A DNA stretch of 64,000 nucleotides from Actinomycetota bacterium (GCA_009704945.1 WLDG01000002.1:1-64000), one strand, 5' to 3'. Numbered from the stretch's first letter, positions 25,633 to 34,253 are shown. Notes: generated from the letters alone by a model not told the origin. A program made the numbers and translations.

Positions 25633-26514
25633 GTGGATCACCTTCTGGAAACTTTCTTGGCTTCGCTAAAGGCGCGCGGCATAAGCGAGAACACCCTGAA
25701 GGCTTATCGATCAGACCTAGCAGATCTGCTGCAGTTTCTGGTTGACACTAAACAAAACCTTTCCCTGGACGCCCTGCGAGATTGGATGTGGCGTCAATCT
25801 GAAGCAGGGGCAAGCAAGAGCACACTTGCGAGAAAAACTTCGAGCGCGAAAGCGTTCACAGAGTATTTGTATGAGCGTGGAGAGATATCTGAAGACCCAG
25901 GTCTTCGGTTGCGGGCCCCAAAACTTGAGCGCACACTGCCAAAAGTTGCCAGTGAGAAATCGCTAGCTGAAGTATTTAGCAAGCTCATTGAGCAAGCCAC
26001 CCCAGACAATCCATCGGCTCTTAGAGACCTTTGCGCTTTTGAACTTCTCTATGCCACTGGTATGAGAGTCAGTGAACTAGCAGGCTTAGATCAGTCTGAT
26101 GTTGACTACTCCAGGAGACTTTTGCGAGTCACGGGTAAAGGAAACAAACAACGAATGTTGCCATACGGCGTAACTGCTGAAAAAGCCCTCAACGACTACA
26201 TTCGATTGGCTAGACCCAAACTCGCAATTGAAACTTCGCCAGATGCTCTTTTACTAACTTCAAGAGGGAAGCGTGTAGGGGTCAGGCAGCTTTATTCACT
26301 GGTGGCAAATCAGCTAGCTCAGACGGCCACCGGTTCGGCTGGTCCGCACACTCTTCGCCACTCGGCGGCAACTCACTTGCTTGACCACGGTGCTGACCTG
26401 CGTGCGGTGCAGGAAATCCTCGGACATGCTTCTTTAGCGACTACTCAGATTTACACCCATGTTTCGGTTGAGAGGCTCCGTGATGCATTCGAACAGGCTC
26501 ACCCTCGCGCCTAG
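25633..26514 (+). CDS. xerC: Tyrosine recombinase XerC-like
   Basis: Site-specific recombinase for chromosome dimer resolution, 293 residues. The N-terminal SAM-like domain (1-85) precedes the catalytic domain with the first Arg in 'YATGMRVSELAGLD' near residue 142, the HTLRHSAATHLLDHGADLRA box near 238-257 and the nucleophilic Tyr in 'TQIYTHVS' near 275. Position after dprA is the conserved one in Actinobacteria, supporting housekeeping XerC and not a phage integrase. GTG start. Its stop codon shares CTAG with the stop of the convergent M23-like gene. Confidence 0.94.
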   Translation: MDHLLETFLASLKARGISENTLKAYRSDLADLLQFLVDTKQNLSLDALRDWMWRQSEAGASKSTLARKTSSAKAFTEYLYERGEISEDPGLRLRAPKLERTLPKVASEKSLAEVFSKLIEQATPDNPSALRDLCAFELLYATGMRVSELAGLDQSDVDYSRRLLRVTGKGNKQRMLPYGVTAEKALNDYIRLARPKLAIETSPDALLLTSRGKRVGVRQLYSLVANQLAQTATGSAGPHTLRHSAATHLLDHGADLRAVQEILGHASLATTQIYTHVSVERLRDAFEQAHPRA

Positions 26515-27011
26515 CTAACTAGTTGACTGGGTTTGAGTTTGCCAACAAACAGCAGGGGATTGAGATATCCGTAGGGACTTCGAACTGAGAAGTGAACGCA
26601 GTTTTGGCAGTGCTCATGGTAACCCGGATCCCCTTTGCAAGCTTGGCCAAATACTTGTCCTTCGCTAACCCAATCACCTTCCGTAAGGTCCGTGCAAACC
26701 ACCTCGAAGCTCGCTTTATAACCGGTAAGTGAAAGCAAAGTGATGAGATTGCGATCGACAACTTTTCCGGAAAAGCTCACGACAGCATCAAACGGAGCTC
26801 TCAGCTGCTGTCCTGGACTCACAAGGAGATCAATTCCTCGATGTCCTGCTCCATATTCGGTCGCCGGCAAGTGATAGTCCCAGCTGTGTCGAGAATCAAA
26901 GTCAGGAATAGGCGTTGCCCAAATCTCGGGTGGTTTTAGTGGCTCGGTCATGGTCTGAATTAGAAGCAGGAAAGAAGTCAATAGTTTGAGCATGGGGAAA
27001 CCCTGCGGCAT
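26511..27011 (-). CDS. M23-like peptidase, probably degenerate active site
   Basis: A 166-residue exported protein with a short N-terminal hydrophobic segment (about residues 8-19) and an M23/LytM fold: 'YGAGHRGIDLLVSPGQQLRAPFDAVV' gives HxxxD (His57, Asp61), but the expected HxH near the end reads C138-V-H140-F. Related actinobacterial proteins next to rpsB often have Cys at this place, so loss of the catalytic His is a family trait, and these may bind cell wall or regulate instead of cutting. The ATG at 27011 or the internal ATG at 26993 may be used. Located divergently from rpsB. Confidence 0.85.
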   Translation of the reverse strand: MPQGFPMLKLLTSFLLLIQTMTEPLKPPEIWATPIPDFDSRHSWDYHLPATEYGAGHRGIDLLVSPGQQLRAPFDAVVSFSGKVVDRNLITLLSLTGYKASFEVVCTDLTEGDWVSEGQVFGQACKGDPGYHEHCQNCVHFSVRSPYGYLNPLLFVGKLKPSQLVS

Positions 27012-27066
27012 AATGCACCCGCGAAGTAGCCGGGAAAAAGGACCGGTGGATAAAGGCTGGTTTGGC

Positions 27067-27075
27067 TGTTATGCT
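27067..27075 (+). promoter_or_regulatory. Putative rpsB promoter, extended -10
   Basis: TG-T-TATGCT is a good extended -10 sequence. It would give a leader of about 150 bases before rpsB. No clear -35 is seen. Confidence 0.45.
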
Positions 27076-27083
27076 TACAACCA

Positions 27084-27232
27084 CGTCCCGCCAGTCGGGA
27101 CGAATTCGCGTAAGGCCAATAAATCTGTTAGCTCAGTCCCCTCGGGGTGCTAGCGGATGGTCTTGCCAGGGGTGTTAGCAACCGCTATCGCCACAAACTG
27201 AGTGGACACTTTTGTGTCCAAAGGAGTGCCTT
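27084..27232 (+). promoter_or_regulatory. rpsB-tsf leader with several hairpins
   Basis: Hairpin 1: CGTCCCG (27084-27090) with CGGGACG (27096-27102). A longer-range pair joins TAGCGG (27151-27156) with CCGCTA (27182-27187). Hairpin 2: TGGACAC (27203-27209), loop TTTT, GTGTCCA (27214-27220), directly touching the ribosome binding site AAGGAG (27221-27226). Such structure before rpsB suggests control by free S2 protein, known in other bacteria; the exact RNA family is not recognised. Confidence 0.5.
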
Positions 27233-28021
27233 ATGGCCAGCGTAACCATGCGCCAGCTACTGGATGCTGGAGTCCACTTCGGACACCAGACCCGTAGATG
27301 GAATCCAAAAATGAAGCGACACATTCTTACTGATCGCTCCGGTATCTACATCATTGACCTTCAACAGTCCGTTGACTACATCGACAAGGCCTATAACTTT
27401 GTTCGCGATCTAGTTGCTAACGGCGGCTCCATCATGTTCGTTGGAACCAAAAAGCAGGCTCAGGGGCCGATTGCCACAGAGGCACTTCGAGTTGGCCAGC
27501 CATACATCAACCAGCGCTGGTTGGGTGGACTACTAACTAACTTCTCAACAGTTGCTAAGCGCATTCAGCGCCTGAAGGACCTTGAGACATATGACTTTGA
27601 AGACCCAACCAAATCGGGTCTGACCAAAAAAGAGCTACTCCTTTTGAAGCGTGAAAAAGACAAGCTAGAGAAGTCTCTAGGTGGTATTCGTAACGTCAAC
27701 AAGACTCCAAGTGCAATCTGGGTTGTTGACACCAACAAAGAGCACCTAGCTGTCACCGAAGCTAACAAGCTAGGAATTCCAGTAATTGCAATCCTTGACA
27801 CCAACTGTGACCCAGATTCGGTCACTATTGGAATTCCAGGAAACGATGACGCAATTCGTTCCATTGAACTACTCACCAAGCTCATTGCAGACGCAGCAGC
27901 GGACGGAATGATCGCTCGCCACAACAAGGGTGGTGCCGAAGCTGAGCCATTGGCTGAGTGGGAGCGCGAACTACTTGAGGGCGAGAAGAAGCCGGCAGTT
28001 GAAGAGAAGGCGGCAGAGTAA
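27233..28021 (+). CDS. rpsB: 30S ribosomal protein uS2
   Basis: A 262-residue uS2 ([22 protein letters not shown] at the N-terminus; '[16 protein letters not shown]' and '[15 protein letters not shown]' in the Rossmann-like domain). The ATG at 27233 lies seven bases after AAGGAG; an in-frame TTG at 27212 would lie inside the hairpin and is unlikely. Codon use is typical of high expression: 11 of 27 leucines use CTA. A Glu-rich C-terminal tail follows. tsf starts immediately after its stop, as in most bacteria. Confidence 0.97.
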   Translation: MASVTMRQLLDAGVHFGHQTRRWNPKMKRHILTDRSGIYIIDLQQSVDYIDKAYNFVRDLVANGGSIMFVGTKKQAQGPIATEALRVGQPYINQRWLGGLLTNFSTVAKRIQRLKDLETYDFEDPTKSGLTKKELLLLKREKDKLEKSLGGIRNVNKTPSAIWVVDTNKEHLAVTEANKLGIPVIAILDTNCDPDSVTIGIPGNDDAIRSIELLTKLIADAAADGMIARHNKGGAEAEPLAEWERELLEGEKKPAVEEKAAE

Positions 28022-28849
28022 ATGGCTAACTACACAGCAAGCGATGTAAAGGCACTGCGCGAGAAGAGCGGTGCAGGAATGATGGACTGCAAGTCCGCAT
28101 TAGACGAAGCAAACGGAGATATTGAGAAGGCTTTTGAAGTCCTTCGCTTGAAGGGCCTCAAAGGCGTATCAAAGCGTGAGGGTCGTTCAACTTCCAATGG
28201 CCTAGTGGTGGCTCGTGTTGACGGTGGCAGAGCAATGCTTTTGGAACTAGCTTGCGAAACCGACTTCGTAGCTAAGGCTGAAAACTTTGTTGCGCTGGCT
28301 GAACAGGCCGCTGACGCTGCATTTGCCGCAGGTGCCAAGGATGCTGATGCGGCGCTCGCCGCTAGTGCGGGTGGAAAGAGCGTGGCAGATGCCATCACAG
28401 ACCAGGCAGCAATTTTGGGCGAGAAGGTTGAGCTTCGACGTGTGAAAGTTATCGAGGCACCAGCTGTTGATGCTTACTTGCACCGTACAAGCCGTGACTT
28501 ACCGCCCCAGGTAGGCGTATTGCTCGGTTACGAGGGTTCTAACGCTGATGTCGCTCATGACATCGCAGTTCACATCGCAGCTTTCAGCCCCCAGTACTTG
28601 AACCGCGATGAGGTCCCAGCGGACGTTGTTGCGAAAGAGCGTGAGATTGCGACTGAAACAGCTCGCAACGAAGGCAAGCCAGAAGCTGCCCTGGAAAAGA
28701 TTGTTGAAGGCCGTGTAAACGGTTTCTTCAAAGAGACCTGCCTTCTGGACCAGGACTTCGCGAAGGACAACAAGTTGAGCGTTGCCAAGGTGGCCGAGCA
28801 GGCTGGCCTGAAGCTAACTGGCTTTGTTAGATTCCGTGTCGGAGCCTAA
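28022..28849 (+). CDS. tsf: Translation elongation factor Ts
   Basis: Nucleotide exchange factor for EF-Tu, 275 residues. It begins with the UBA-like domain 'VKALREKSGAGMMDCKSALDEANGDIEKAFEVLR', followed by the core with 'LVVARVDGGRAMLLELACETDFVAKAENF' and a C-terminal 'RVNGFFKETCLLDQDFAKD'. It is the second gene of the rpsB-tsf operon with no gap, and is followed by a strong terminator. Confidence 0.97.
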   Translation: MANYTASDVKALREKSGAGMMDCKSALDEANGDIEKAFEVLRLKGLKGVSKREGRSTSNGLVVARVDGGRAMLLELACETDFVAKAENFVALAEQAADAAFAAGAKDADAALAASAGGKSVADAITDQAAILGEKVELRRVKVIEAPAVDAYLHRTSRDLPPQVGVLLGYEGSNADVAHDIAVHIAAFSPQYLNRDEVPADVVAKEREIATETARNEGKPEAALEKIVEGRVNGFFKETCLLDQDFAKDNKLSVAKVAEQAGLKLTGFVRFRVGA

Positions 28850-28865
28850 CTAAAGAGATCAAACA

Positions 28866-28900
28866 AAAGGGGTTCGGCTTAGGCCGAGCCCCTTTGTCTT
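28866..28900 (+). terminator. Intrinsic terminator after rpsB-tsf
   Basis: A 13-pair stem (28866-28878 with 28883-28895; one G-T pair) closes the four-base loop TTAG, ends in TTT and is followed by GTCTTTCC. This is the clearest intrinsic terminator in the window. Confidence 0.85.
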
Positions 28901-28940
28901 TCCCCCTAGGATGGTCTGAGGAATTGGCTGGAGGTTGAAG

Positions 28941-29639
28941 ATGGCAAAGAAGCGTCGTGTAATACTCAAACTCTCCGGCGAAGCTTTCGGTGCGGGTTCT
29001 TTGGGTGTCAACCCAGATGTTGTGTCAGAAATTGCCAAATCAATTGCTGCGGCCGCCAAAGATGTTGAAATAGCCATCGTGGTAGGTGGAGGAAACTTCT
29101 TCCGAGGAGCAGAACTATCCAACAGAGGCATGGATCGTGGCCGAGCCGATTACATGGGCATGCTGGGAACCGTTATGAATGCTCTAGCCCTGCAAGACTT
29201 CATTGAACAAGCTGGCGCTTCGGTCCGAGTTCAAACTGCTATCACTATGGCTCAGGTTGCCGAGCCTTACCTGCCACTGAGAGCCATTCGCCACCTAGAA
29301 AAAGGCCGCGTCGTAATTTTTGGAGCCGGTGCTGGCTTGCCTTATTTCTCCACTGACACTGTTGCTGCCCAGCGAGCACTCGAGATTCACGCCGATGAGG
29401 TGTTGGTAGCGAAGAACGGTGTTGATGGCGTCTATTCAGCCGATCCAAAACGCGATCCGGCAGCCAAGAAGCTCACTGAAATTAGTTACCAAGAAGCACT
29501 AGTTCAAGGCCTCAAGGTTGTCGATGCAACCGCCTTCTCACTTTGTATGGATAACAAGATGCCAATGCGCGTGTTTGGTATGGAAGATGTGTCAGCAGCT
29601 TTGCTCGGCAAACAAGTTGGAACCAAAGTCAAGCCATAG
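28941..29639 (+). CDS. pyrH: UMP kinase
   Basis: Phosphorylates UMP to UDP in pyrimidine synthesis; 232 residues. Amino acid kinase fold: [14 protein letters not shown] at the N-terminus, '[16 protein letters not shown]' near residue 45, '[19 protein letters not shown]' near 70 and the nucleotide-binding '[13 protein letters not shown]' near 160. The ATG at 28941 has GGAGG six bases upstream; the in-frame TTG at 28935 would overlap that site. First gene of the pyrH-frr-cdsA operon. Confidence 0.97.
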   Translation: MAKKRRVILKLSGEAFGAGSLGVNPDVVSEIAKSIAAAAKDVEIAIVVGGGNFFRGAELSNRGMDRGRADYMGMLGTVMNALALQDFIEQAGASVRVQTAITMAQVAEPYLPLRAIRHLEKGRVVIFGAGAGLPYFSTDTVAAQRALEIHADEVLVAKNGVDGVYSADPKRDPAAKKLTEISYQEALVQGLKVVDATAFSLCMDNKMPMRVFGMEDVSAALLGKQVGTKVKP

Positions 29640-29653
29640 CGGTAAGGAAACAG

Positions 29654-30214
29654 ATGATTCAGCAGATTATGGCCGAGGCCAAAGAGAAGATGGATAAGGC
29701 GCTAGACGCCACCAAAGAAGACTTTGCTTCTGTGAGAACCGGCAGAGCCAACCCTGCAATGTTTCAAAAAATAATGATTGACTACTACGGCACACCAACC
29801 CCGCTGGGTCAGTTGGCTGGAATTCAAAATCCCGAAGCTCGTTCCATCATGATTTCGCCATATGACAAATCTGCGCTGTCTGCAATCGAAAAAGCCCTCC
29901 TTGCTACTCCCAATCTGGGTGCTCAACCAAACAGCGATGGCAATGTCATCCGAATCAATTTGCCTGAGCTAACTGAGGAAAGACGCAAGGAGTACGTCAA
30001 GCTAACGCGCGATAAGGCTGAGCAGGGACGCGTCTCGGTTCGCAACATTCGCCGCAAGGCAAAAGAGGACCTCGAAGCCGTCAAGAAGGATGGCGGAGCT
30101 GGTGAGGACGACATTGAGCGAGCTGAAAAAGAATTAGAAGCAATTACCAAGGCGCACGTTGACAAGATTGACGAAGCGCTGAAAAACAAAGAGGCCGAAC
30201 TGCTCGAGGTCTAA
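29654..30214 (+). CDS. frr: Ribosome recycling factor
   Basis: Splits post-termination ribosomes with EF-G; 186 residues, standard. Features: '[20 protein letters not shown]' near residues 24-43, the domain II '[12 protein letters not shown]' and the C-terminal three-helix bundle '[20 protein letters not shown]'. AAGGAAA lies before the ATG. cdsA begins at the base after its stop, on a GTG. Confidence 0.97.
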   Translation: MIQQIMAEAKEKMDKALDATKEDFASVRTGRANPAMFQKIMIDYYGTPTPLGQLAGIQNPEARSIMISPYDKSALSAIEKALLATPNLGAQPNSDGNVIRINLPELTEERRKEYVKLTRDKAEQGRVSVRNIRRKAKEDLEAVKKDGGAGEDDIERAEKELEAITKAHVDKIDEALKNKEAELLEV

Positions 30215-31036
30215 GTGGACAGCTCGAAAACTCGCACCCTAGGTCCTCGACTCATTGTCGGGTTTAGCCTGGGTGGAATTTTTCTGCTTTCCCTTCTTCA
30301 CCCACTGGCTTTCACTACTTGGGCAGCATTTGCGGCTTTCATGGCTTTGAGGGAACTTACCGCAGTTCTTAGAGCGGCCGGTTGGCTTGTTCCAAAAATT
30401 ACACCCCTGGCAGCTGTTGCAATTCTTTATTCAACTTATCTTTACGGCACAGCAGGACAGTGGCTGTCATTATTGATTTGCGTAGGCGTGCTTGTGACTA
30501 TTCGAGGGGTCGAGCTTTTAGCCGGCAAGAATTTTCTCTCCGTGAAGCAGGCCCTGAGAGAATTTGGGGCAATTGCTTTTCAATTGGTTTATGTCCCGTT
30601 GCTAATTAGCTTTGCAGTTCTTTTGATTAACAAACCAAATGGAGTGTTATGGGTATTTCTGCTCGTAATCACGGTCGTTATGATCGACTCCTTTGGCTAC
30701 CTGGTCGGTCGGTTCTTTGGCAGAACCAAGCTGATCCCCGCCATTTCGCCCAAAAAGACTTGGGAGGGATTCCTGGCTTCTGTGGCAGGAGCACTTGCCG
30801 GGGGATTCCTTGCAGGGTATTTATTAGGCAGTTCGGTCTGGTTTGGTTTACTCTTTGGAATATCACTACTAGTCAGTTCGGTTTTGGGAGATCTTTCAGA
30901 ATCACTGATCAAACGTGATTTGAACGTCAAGGACATGGGGGATGTCCTACCAGGGCATGGAGGGTTTATGGATCGCTTGGATTCAATGCTGCCATCCAGC
31001 TTCGTTGCATATTTACTCTCGCTAGTTATTTTCTAG
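30215..31036 (+). CDS. cdsA: Phosphatidate cytidylyltransferase
   Basis: Makes CDP-diacylglycerol, the precursor of phosphatidylglycerol and cardiolipin, at the membrane. 273 residues with about eight hydrophobic helices. The CDP-alcohol signature lies in the C-terminal half: 'DSFGYLVGRFFGRTKL', 'ISPKKTWEGF' near residues 180-190 and 'DLSESLIKRDLNVKDMGDVLPGHGGFMDRLDS' near 230-260. GTG start immediately after frr. Its TAG is followed at once by the ATG of the DivIVA-like gene. Confidence 0.96.
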   Translation: MDSSKTRTLGPRLIVGFSLGGIFLLSLLHPLAFTTWAAFAAFMALRELTAVLRAAGWLVPKITPLAAVAILYSTYLYGTAGQWLSLLICVGVLVTIRGVELLAGKNFLSVKQALREFGAIAFQLVYVPLLISFAVLLINKPNGVLWVFLLVITVVMIDSFGYLVGRFFGRTKLIPAISPKKTWEGFLASVAGALAGGFLAGYLLGSSVWFGLLFGISLLVSSVLGDLSESLIKRDLNVKDMGDVLPGHGGFMDRLDSMLPSSFVAYLLSLVIF

Positions 31037-31576
31037 ATGACCATTCAACGAGTTTCATCCAGATTGCTCGGCTATGACCCCGAGCAGGTAGATGGGCTGC
31101 TGGATCGAGTTCGGCGCCAGTATGAAAATCCGAATAGCAGAATTGTGACACCAGGAATGCTTGCAGTCGCGAAGTTTGAGCTAGTTCCAGGTGGTTATAG
31201 ATTTGATGAAGTCGATGCCGCAATTGCGAAAATCGCTGATGATTTTGAAATTAGAGAAATTACTGAGCGAATCACCAGATTCGGCAAGACCGAAATAAAG
31301 AAAGATGTTCGTAAGTTAATCGGACAGGTATCTGAAGTTTTGGCACAGCCATCTAAGGAAAGATTTTCACCCTCAAAAAATGGGTACAAAGCCAAAGAAG
31401 TTGAGAAACTCATTTCGCAGCTAAGAATCCTTGAAGGGCAACTTCTCGGACCCGAGCCGATGGTACTCAGAACCAGCGAACTCGGCAGCGCCAAGGGTGG
31501 ACCAAATAAATCAGAGGTTAATGAGTTTTTAGCTATGGCGGTTACAGCCTTGCATACCCAGCGTTTATTGGGATGA
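31037..31576 (+). CDS. DivIVA-like repeat protein
   Basis: A 179-residue protein containing four copies of a short motif typical of the DivIVA N-terminal domain: GYDPEQVDGLL at residue 12, GYRFDEVDAAI at 53, GYKAKEVEKLI at 116 and GPNKSEVNEFL at 155 (consensus G-Y/P-x3-E/Q-V-D/E/N). No long coiled coil follows, unlike Wag31/DivIVA, so it seems to be an array of DivIVA-type hairpins. It probably acts at the membrane near growth sites; this is inference. It is coupled to cdsA with no gap. Confidence 0.8.
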   Translation: MTIQRVSSRLLGYDPEQVDGLLDRVRRQYENPNSRIVTPGMLAVAKFELVPGGYRFDEVDAAIAKIADDFEIREITERITRFGKTEIKKDVRKLIGQVSEVLAQPSKERFSPSKNGYKAKEVEKLISQLRILEGQLLGPEPMVLRTSELGSAKGGPNKSEVNEFLAMAVTALHTQRLLG

Positions 31577-31628
31577 TTGCCAAAAAATCGCTTTAGCCAA
31601 TAGGCTTAAGGCTTCTCCCAGGAGGAAT

Positions 31629-32207
31629 GTGGGAAGACACGCGCTTCAAAGAACACGCCCAAGGCGACACCTATTCGCATTGGGCTACTTTTTTGCATCC
31701 TCACTGGTCATGGTCACAATTGTGGATCCTTACTCTGGAACCATGGCGAGTGCGGATGCGGTCAATACATTTGACGCGCCCGGGGAATATCAGACCCTCA
31801 CCATCAAGCCCGTAGCTGATGGAGATTTTGCCAGAGCGGACTTTGAAGTGGTTTCTGGCCAGCGTGCCAGAGGTGTAACGGTTCGTATCGCGCCATATCC
31901 TGAACCAGGAACCCCGAAAGCATTTGCGCTGCAAGAAGTAACTTCCCGTAATTGGGATTACAACCAATTTTCCTGTTTAGTTAAACTTTGGGAACGTGAA
32001 AGCAATTGGCGCTGGAATGCAACAAATCGTTCTTCTGGAGCCTATGGAATTCCGCAGTCTCTTCCGGCAAGCAAGATGGCTTCTGCGGGGGCTGATTGGC
32101 GCACTAATCCAGAAACACAGATTCTTTGGGGCCTGGGCTACATCGATGGGCGCTATGGTTCTCCCTGCGCCGCACTTGTTCACTCCGATGTTCATAACTG
32201 GTACTGA
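31629..32207 (+). CDS. Exported lysozyme-like (SLT-type) transglycosylase
   Basis: 192 residues. An Arg-rich N-terminus followed by a hydrophobic segment (about residues 15-31) suggests a signal anchor or signal peptide. The C-terminal 85 residues form a small transglycosylase domain: 'CLVKLWERESNWRWNATNRSSGAYGIPQ', with likely catalytic Glu124, and 'QILWGLGYIDGRYGSPCAALVH'. It should cleave peptidoglycan or bind it. The GTG at 31629 lies after AGGAGG (spacing three bases, short); TAGGCT at 31600 may be the -10. The next gene starts within its stop (TGATG). Confidence 0.88.
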   Translation: MGRHALQRTRPRRHLFALGYFFASSLVMVTIVDPYSGTMASADAVNTFDAPGEYQTLTIKPVADGDFARADFEVVSGQRARGVTVRIAPYPEPGTPKAFALQEVTSRNWDYNQFSCLVKLWERESNWRWNATNRSSGAYGIPQSLPASKMASAGADWRTNPETQILWGLGYIDGRYGSPCAALVHSDVHNWY

Positions 32208-32503
32208 TGGCAAGAGGGAAGCGCCGTCGAAACGCTCCTAAGCGGGAGTACGAAGAGCTTGACATAACGCGCCTAAGAACAAGTATTCCTCATGTTGAAA
32301 TCAAGCGTGGAATTGAGTTTGAGGTATCTCAGACAGCGGGAAGCAATGCAGAAGAGGGAAAAAGTTGGGTTTGCCCAGTCTGCGTAGTTCTAATCACCCC
32401 GGGGGTTGTCCACACGGTTGCCTGGGACACTCATCGGGGAGTGCAATCAAGACGCCACTTTCACAATCACTGCTGGAAAATTTTTGACGGCTTATTGCCA
32501 TGA
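32207..32503 (+). CDS. Conserved actinobacterial putative zinc-binding protein
   Basis: 98 residues with a basic N-terminus (ARGKRRRNAPKR) and a compact Cys/His cluster: C56-x2-C59, H69 and 'RRHFHNHCW' (H84, H86, H88, C89). This CxxC...H...RRHxHxxCW pattern is shared by small actinobacterial proteins sometimes labelled 'ATP/GTP-binding', a name the sequence does not support because there is no P-loop. It probably binds one zinc ion. Coupled to both neighbours by 1- and 4-base overlaps. Confidence 0.8.
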   Translation: MARGKRRRNAPKREYEELDITRLRTSIPHVEIKRGIEFEVSQTAGSNAEEGKSWVCPVCVVLITPGVVHTVAWDTHRGVQSRRHFHNHCWKIFDGLLP

Positions 32504-33207
32504 ATGAAATTAGATCCAATACCGAACTCCCGAGTGTCAGAGAAGAAATCGAGCTTCATACTGAGGACGGTCAGATTCTGGTCGGTGAGCTATCCACTCC
32601 GGTAGGAAGTGCTCCTGTCGCCACTCTGATTACCTTGCATCCGTTGCCAACCCATGGTGGATTTATGGATTCACACCTGTTTAGAAAAATGGCAAACCGT
32701 CTGCCACATCAACTTTCGGTTGCCGTGTTTAGATTCAACACCAGAGGAACTCAATCACCGCGAGGGCAGTCCACTGGTCAGTTTGATGGCGGAGTTTCAG
32801 AGAAGTTTGATGTGGCTGCTGCTGTGAAGTTTTGCCAAGACAGAGGATTGCCGAGACTTTGGCTAGTTGGGTGGTCATTTGGCACGGAACTTGCCATCAA
32901 ATATGGCCCAGACCATGCGATTGAAGGCGCTATTTTGCTCTCGCCACCATTACATCGAGCAACTAGCGAAGACCTTGAACGCTGGAACCAATGCCCAGCC
33001 CAGTTGATCGCCTTGGTGCCTGAGCTGGATGAGTTTCTAAACCCAGCGGAGGCCGCGCTGCGGTTTGCGGTAGTTCCAAAGATAAAGCTGCAGGCTTTCG
33101 ATGGCGAAAAGCACTTATGGGTTGGTGAGCAGGCTACTCGCCGAGTCTTCGATGCGATTGCAGAGGCTGTGGTGCCGGGGTCAGCACCGTTGCCAACCTT
33201 CTATTAG
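32500..33207 (+). CDS. Alpha/beta hydrolase
   Basis: 235 residues with an alpha/beta hydrolase fold: an oxyanion-loop region 'LHPLPTHGGFMDSH' near residue 46, 'FRFNTRGTQSPRGQS' near 78-92 and the nucleophile elbow GWSFG with Ser126. The acidic residue probably lies near 'PELDEF' (residue 170) and the His in 'GEKHLW' near 205. The substrate is unknown. Start overlaps the preceding gene by four bases; its stop overlaps the convergent AI-2E-type gene by four bases (TTAG). Confidence 0.88.
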   Translation: MNEIRSNTELPSVREEIELHTEDGQILVGELSTPVGSAPVATLITLHPLPTHGGFMDSHLFRKMANRLPHQLSVAVFRFNTRGTQSPRGQSTGQFDGGVSEKFDVAAAVKFCQDRGLPRLWLVGWSFGTELAIKYGPDHAIEGAILLSPPLHRATSEDLERWNQCPAQLIALVPELDEFLNPAEAALRFAVVPKIKLQAFDGEKHLWVGEQATRRVFDAIAEAVVPGSAPLPTFY

Positions 33208-34253
33208 CGCTCTTGTTGGCGCGGCATCCAAACTTCTCTCACAAGCAAAAGAATTGCAGCCGCGACTGGAATTGCTACTAGTGCCCCAAGTACACCTAAA
33301 AGTGTGCCACCAACGAGTGCGGCAATTACAACCACCGCAGCTGGGATGGCAACAGCCTTTTGCATTACGCGTGGGCTAATCAGATAAGCCTCAATTTGTA
33401 GATAGACCAAGTAGTAGATCAGAACAATTGGCACGAAAGCTGCGCCAGAAAGGTAAGTAACGCCAACAACCAGGATTCCAGCGCTGGCAGGACCGATCAG
33501 CGGAATTAGGGCTAACAAAAATGCTGCCAAGCTCAGTAGAAGGGCAAATGGTGAGCCGACAATTGTTAGCAAGCTAAAAAGAAGTAATGAATGAAGCAGG
33601 GCAACCGAAGTTTGACCCATCACCCATCTTCCAACGGAAATTGAAATTTGGTCAGTTAGCTTGCGGAAGCTCTCACGCTTAGTCTTAGCAACCAATAAGC
33701 CCAGGTAGTCTTTGAGTGATTCCAGCGAAACCATAAAGTAAATACTTAGAATCACAACAATCACGAATCCTACGACACCACTTAGGACGCCAACACCAAT
33801 CTGAAAAACACCACCGAGCAGGGTTGGCCAATTGCTCGAGTTGCTAACGAAGTTAATCGCGGTTTCTGCAGCGGTTGATATTGCTCCACCGAGCTGAGCG
33901 TCATAACTGGCGATTAGTCGATTGTCGACAATGTTCTCAATAATGGTTGGAAATCGCCCGATTAGCTTTCCTGCTTCAGAGACAGCGGTTGGCAGGATTG
34001 CCCAAAGTAGCAGTGCTACTACTGATAAGAATCCTAAAATCACGATGATTACAGCCAGTGGCCTCGGCAGCTTTGCCTTGATCATCATTCTTACAAGGGG
34101 ATCCATCCCGAGGGCAATAAACAGTGCTAGGCCCACGTAGGTGAGGATGGTAGCGAGTTGCCCTATTGCCGCTCCAAAGAAAATGGCAGCCAGAACTCCT
34201 AGCCCGCCAAGAAAACCAATCTGGAAGGCGTTGATGATTCTGGCTCTTTCCAT
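33204..34253 (-). CDS. AI-2E family transporter
   Basis: A 349-residue membrane protein of the AI-2E/PerM family with about seven or eight helices. The family motifs include the N-terminal double helix, a long middle cytoplasmic stretch ('SLESLKDYLGLLVAKTKRESFRKL' near residue 180) and 'LLALIPLIGPASAGILVVG' near 250. Members export autoinducer-2 or work as sodium/proton antiporters; the substrate here cannot be told. It starts at the last base of the upstream coiled-coil gene stop. Confidence 0.92.
   Translation of the reverse strand: MERARIINAFQIGFLGGLGVLAAIFFGAAIGQLATILTYVGLALFIALGMDPLVRMMIKAKLPRPLAVIIVILGFLSVVALLLWAILPTAVSEAGKLIGRFPTIIENIVDNRLIASYDAQLGGAISTAAETAINFVSNSSNWPTLLGGVFQIGVGVLSGVVGFVIVVILSIYFMVSLESLKDYLGLLVAKTKRESFRKLTDQISISVGRWVMGQTSVALLHSLLLFSLLTIVGSPFALLLSLAAFLLALIPLIGPASAGILVVGVTYLSGAAFVPIVLIYYLVYLQIEAYLISPRVMQKAVAIPAAVVVIAALVGGTLLGVLGALVAIPVAAAILLLVREVWMPRQQER

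Noticed and set aside
25633-26514. Phage or integrative-element integrase
   Set aside because: The tyrosine recombinase sits in the conserved housekeeping xerC position after dprA, and no attachment-site repeats or phage genes are near.
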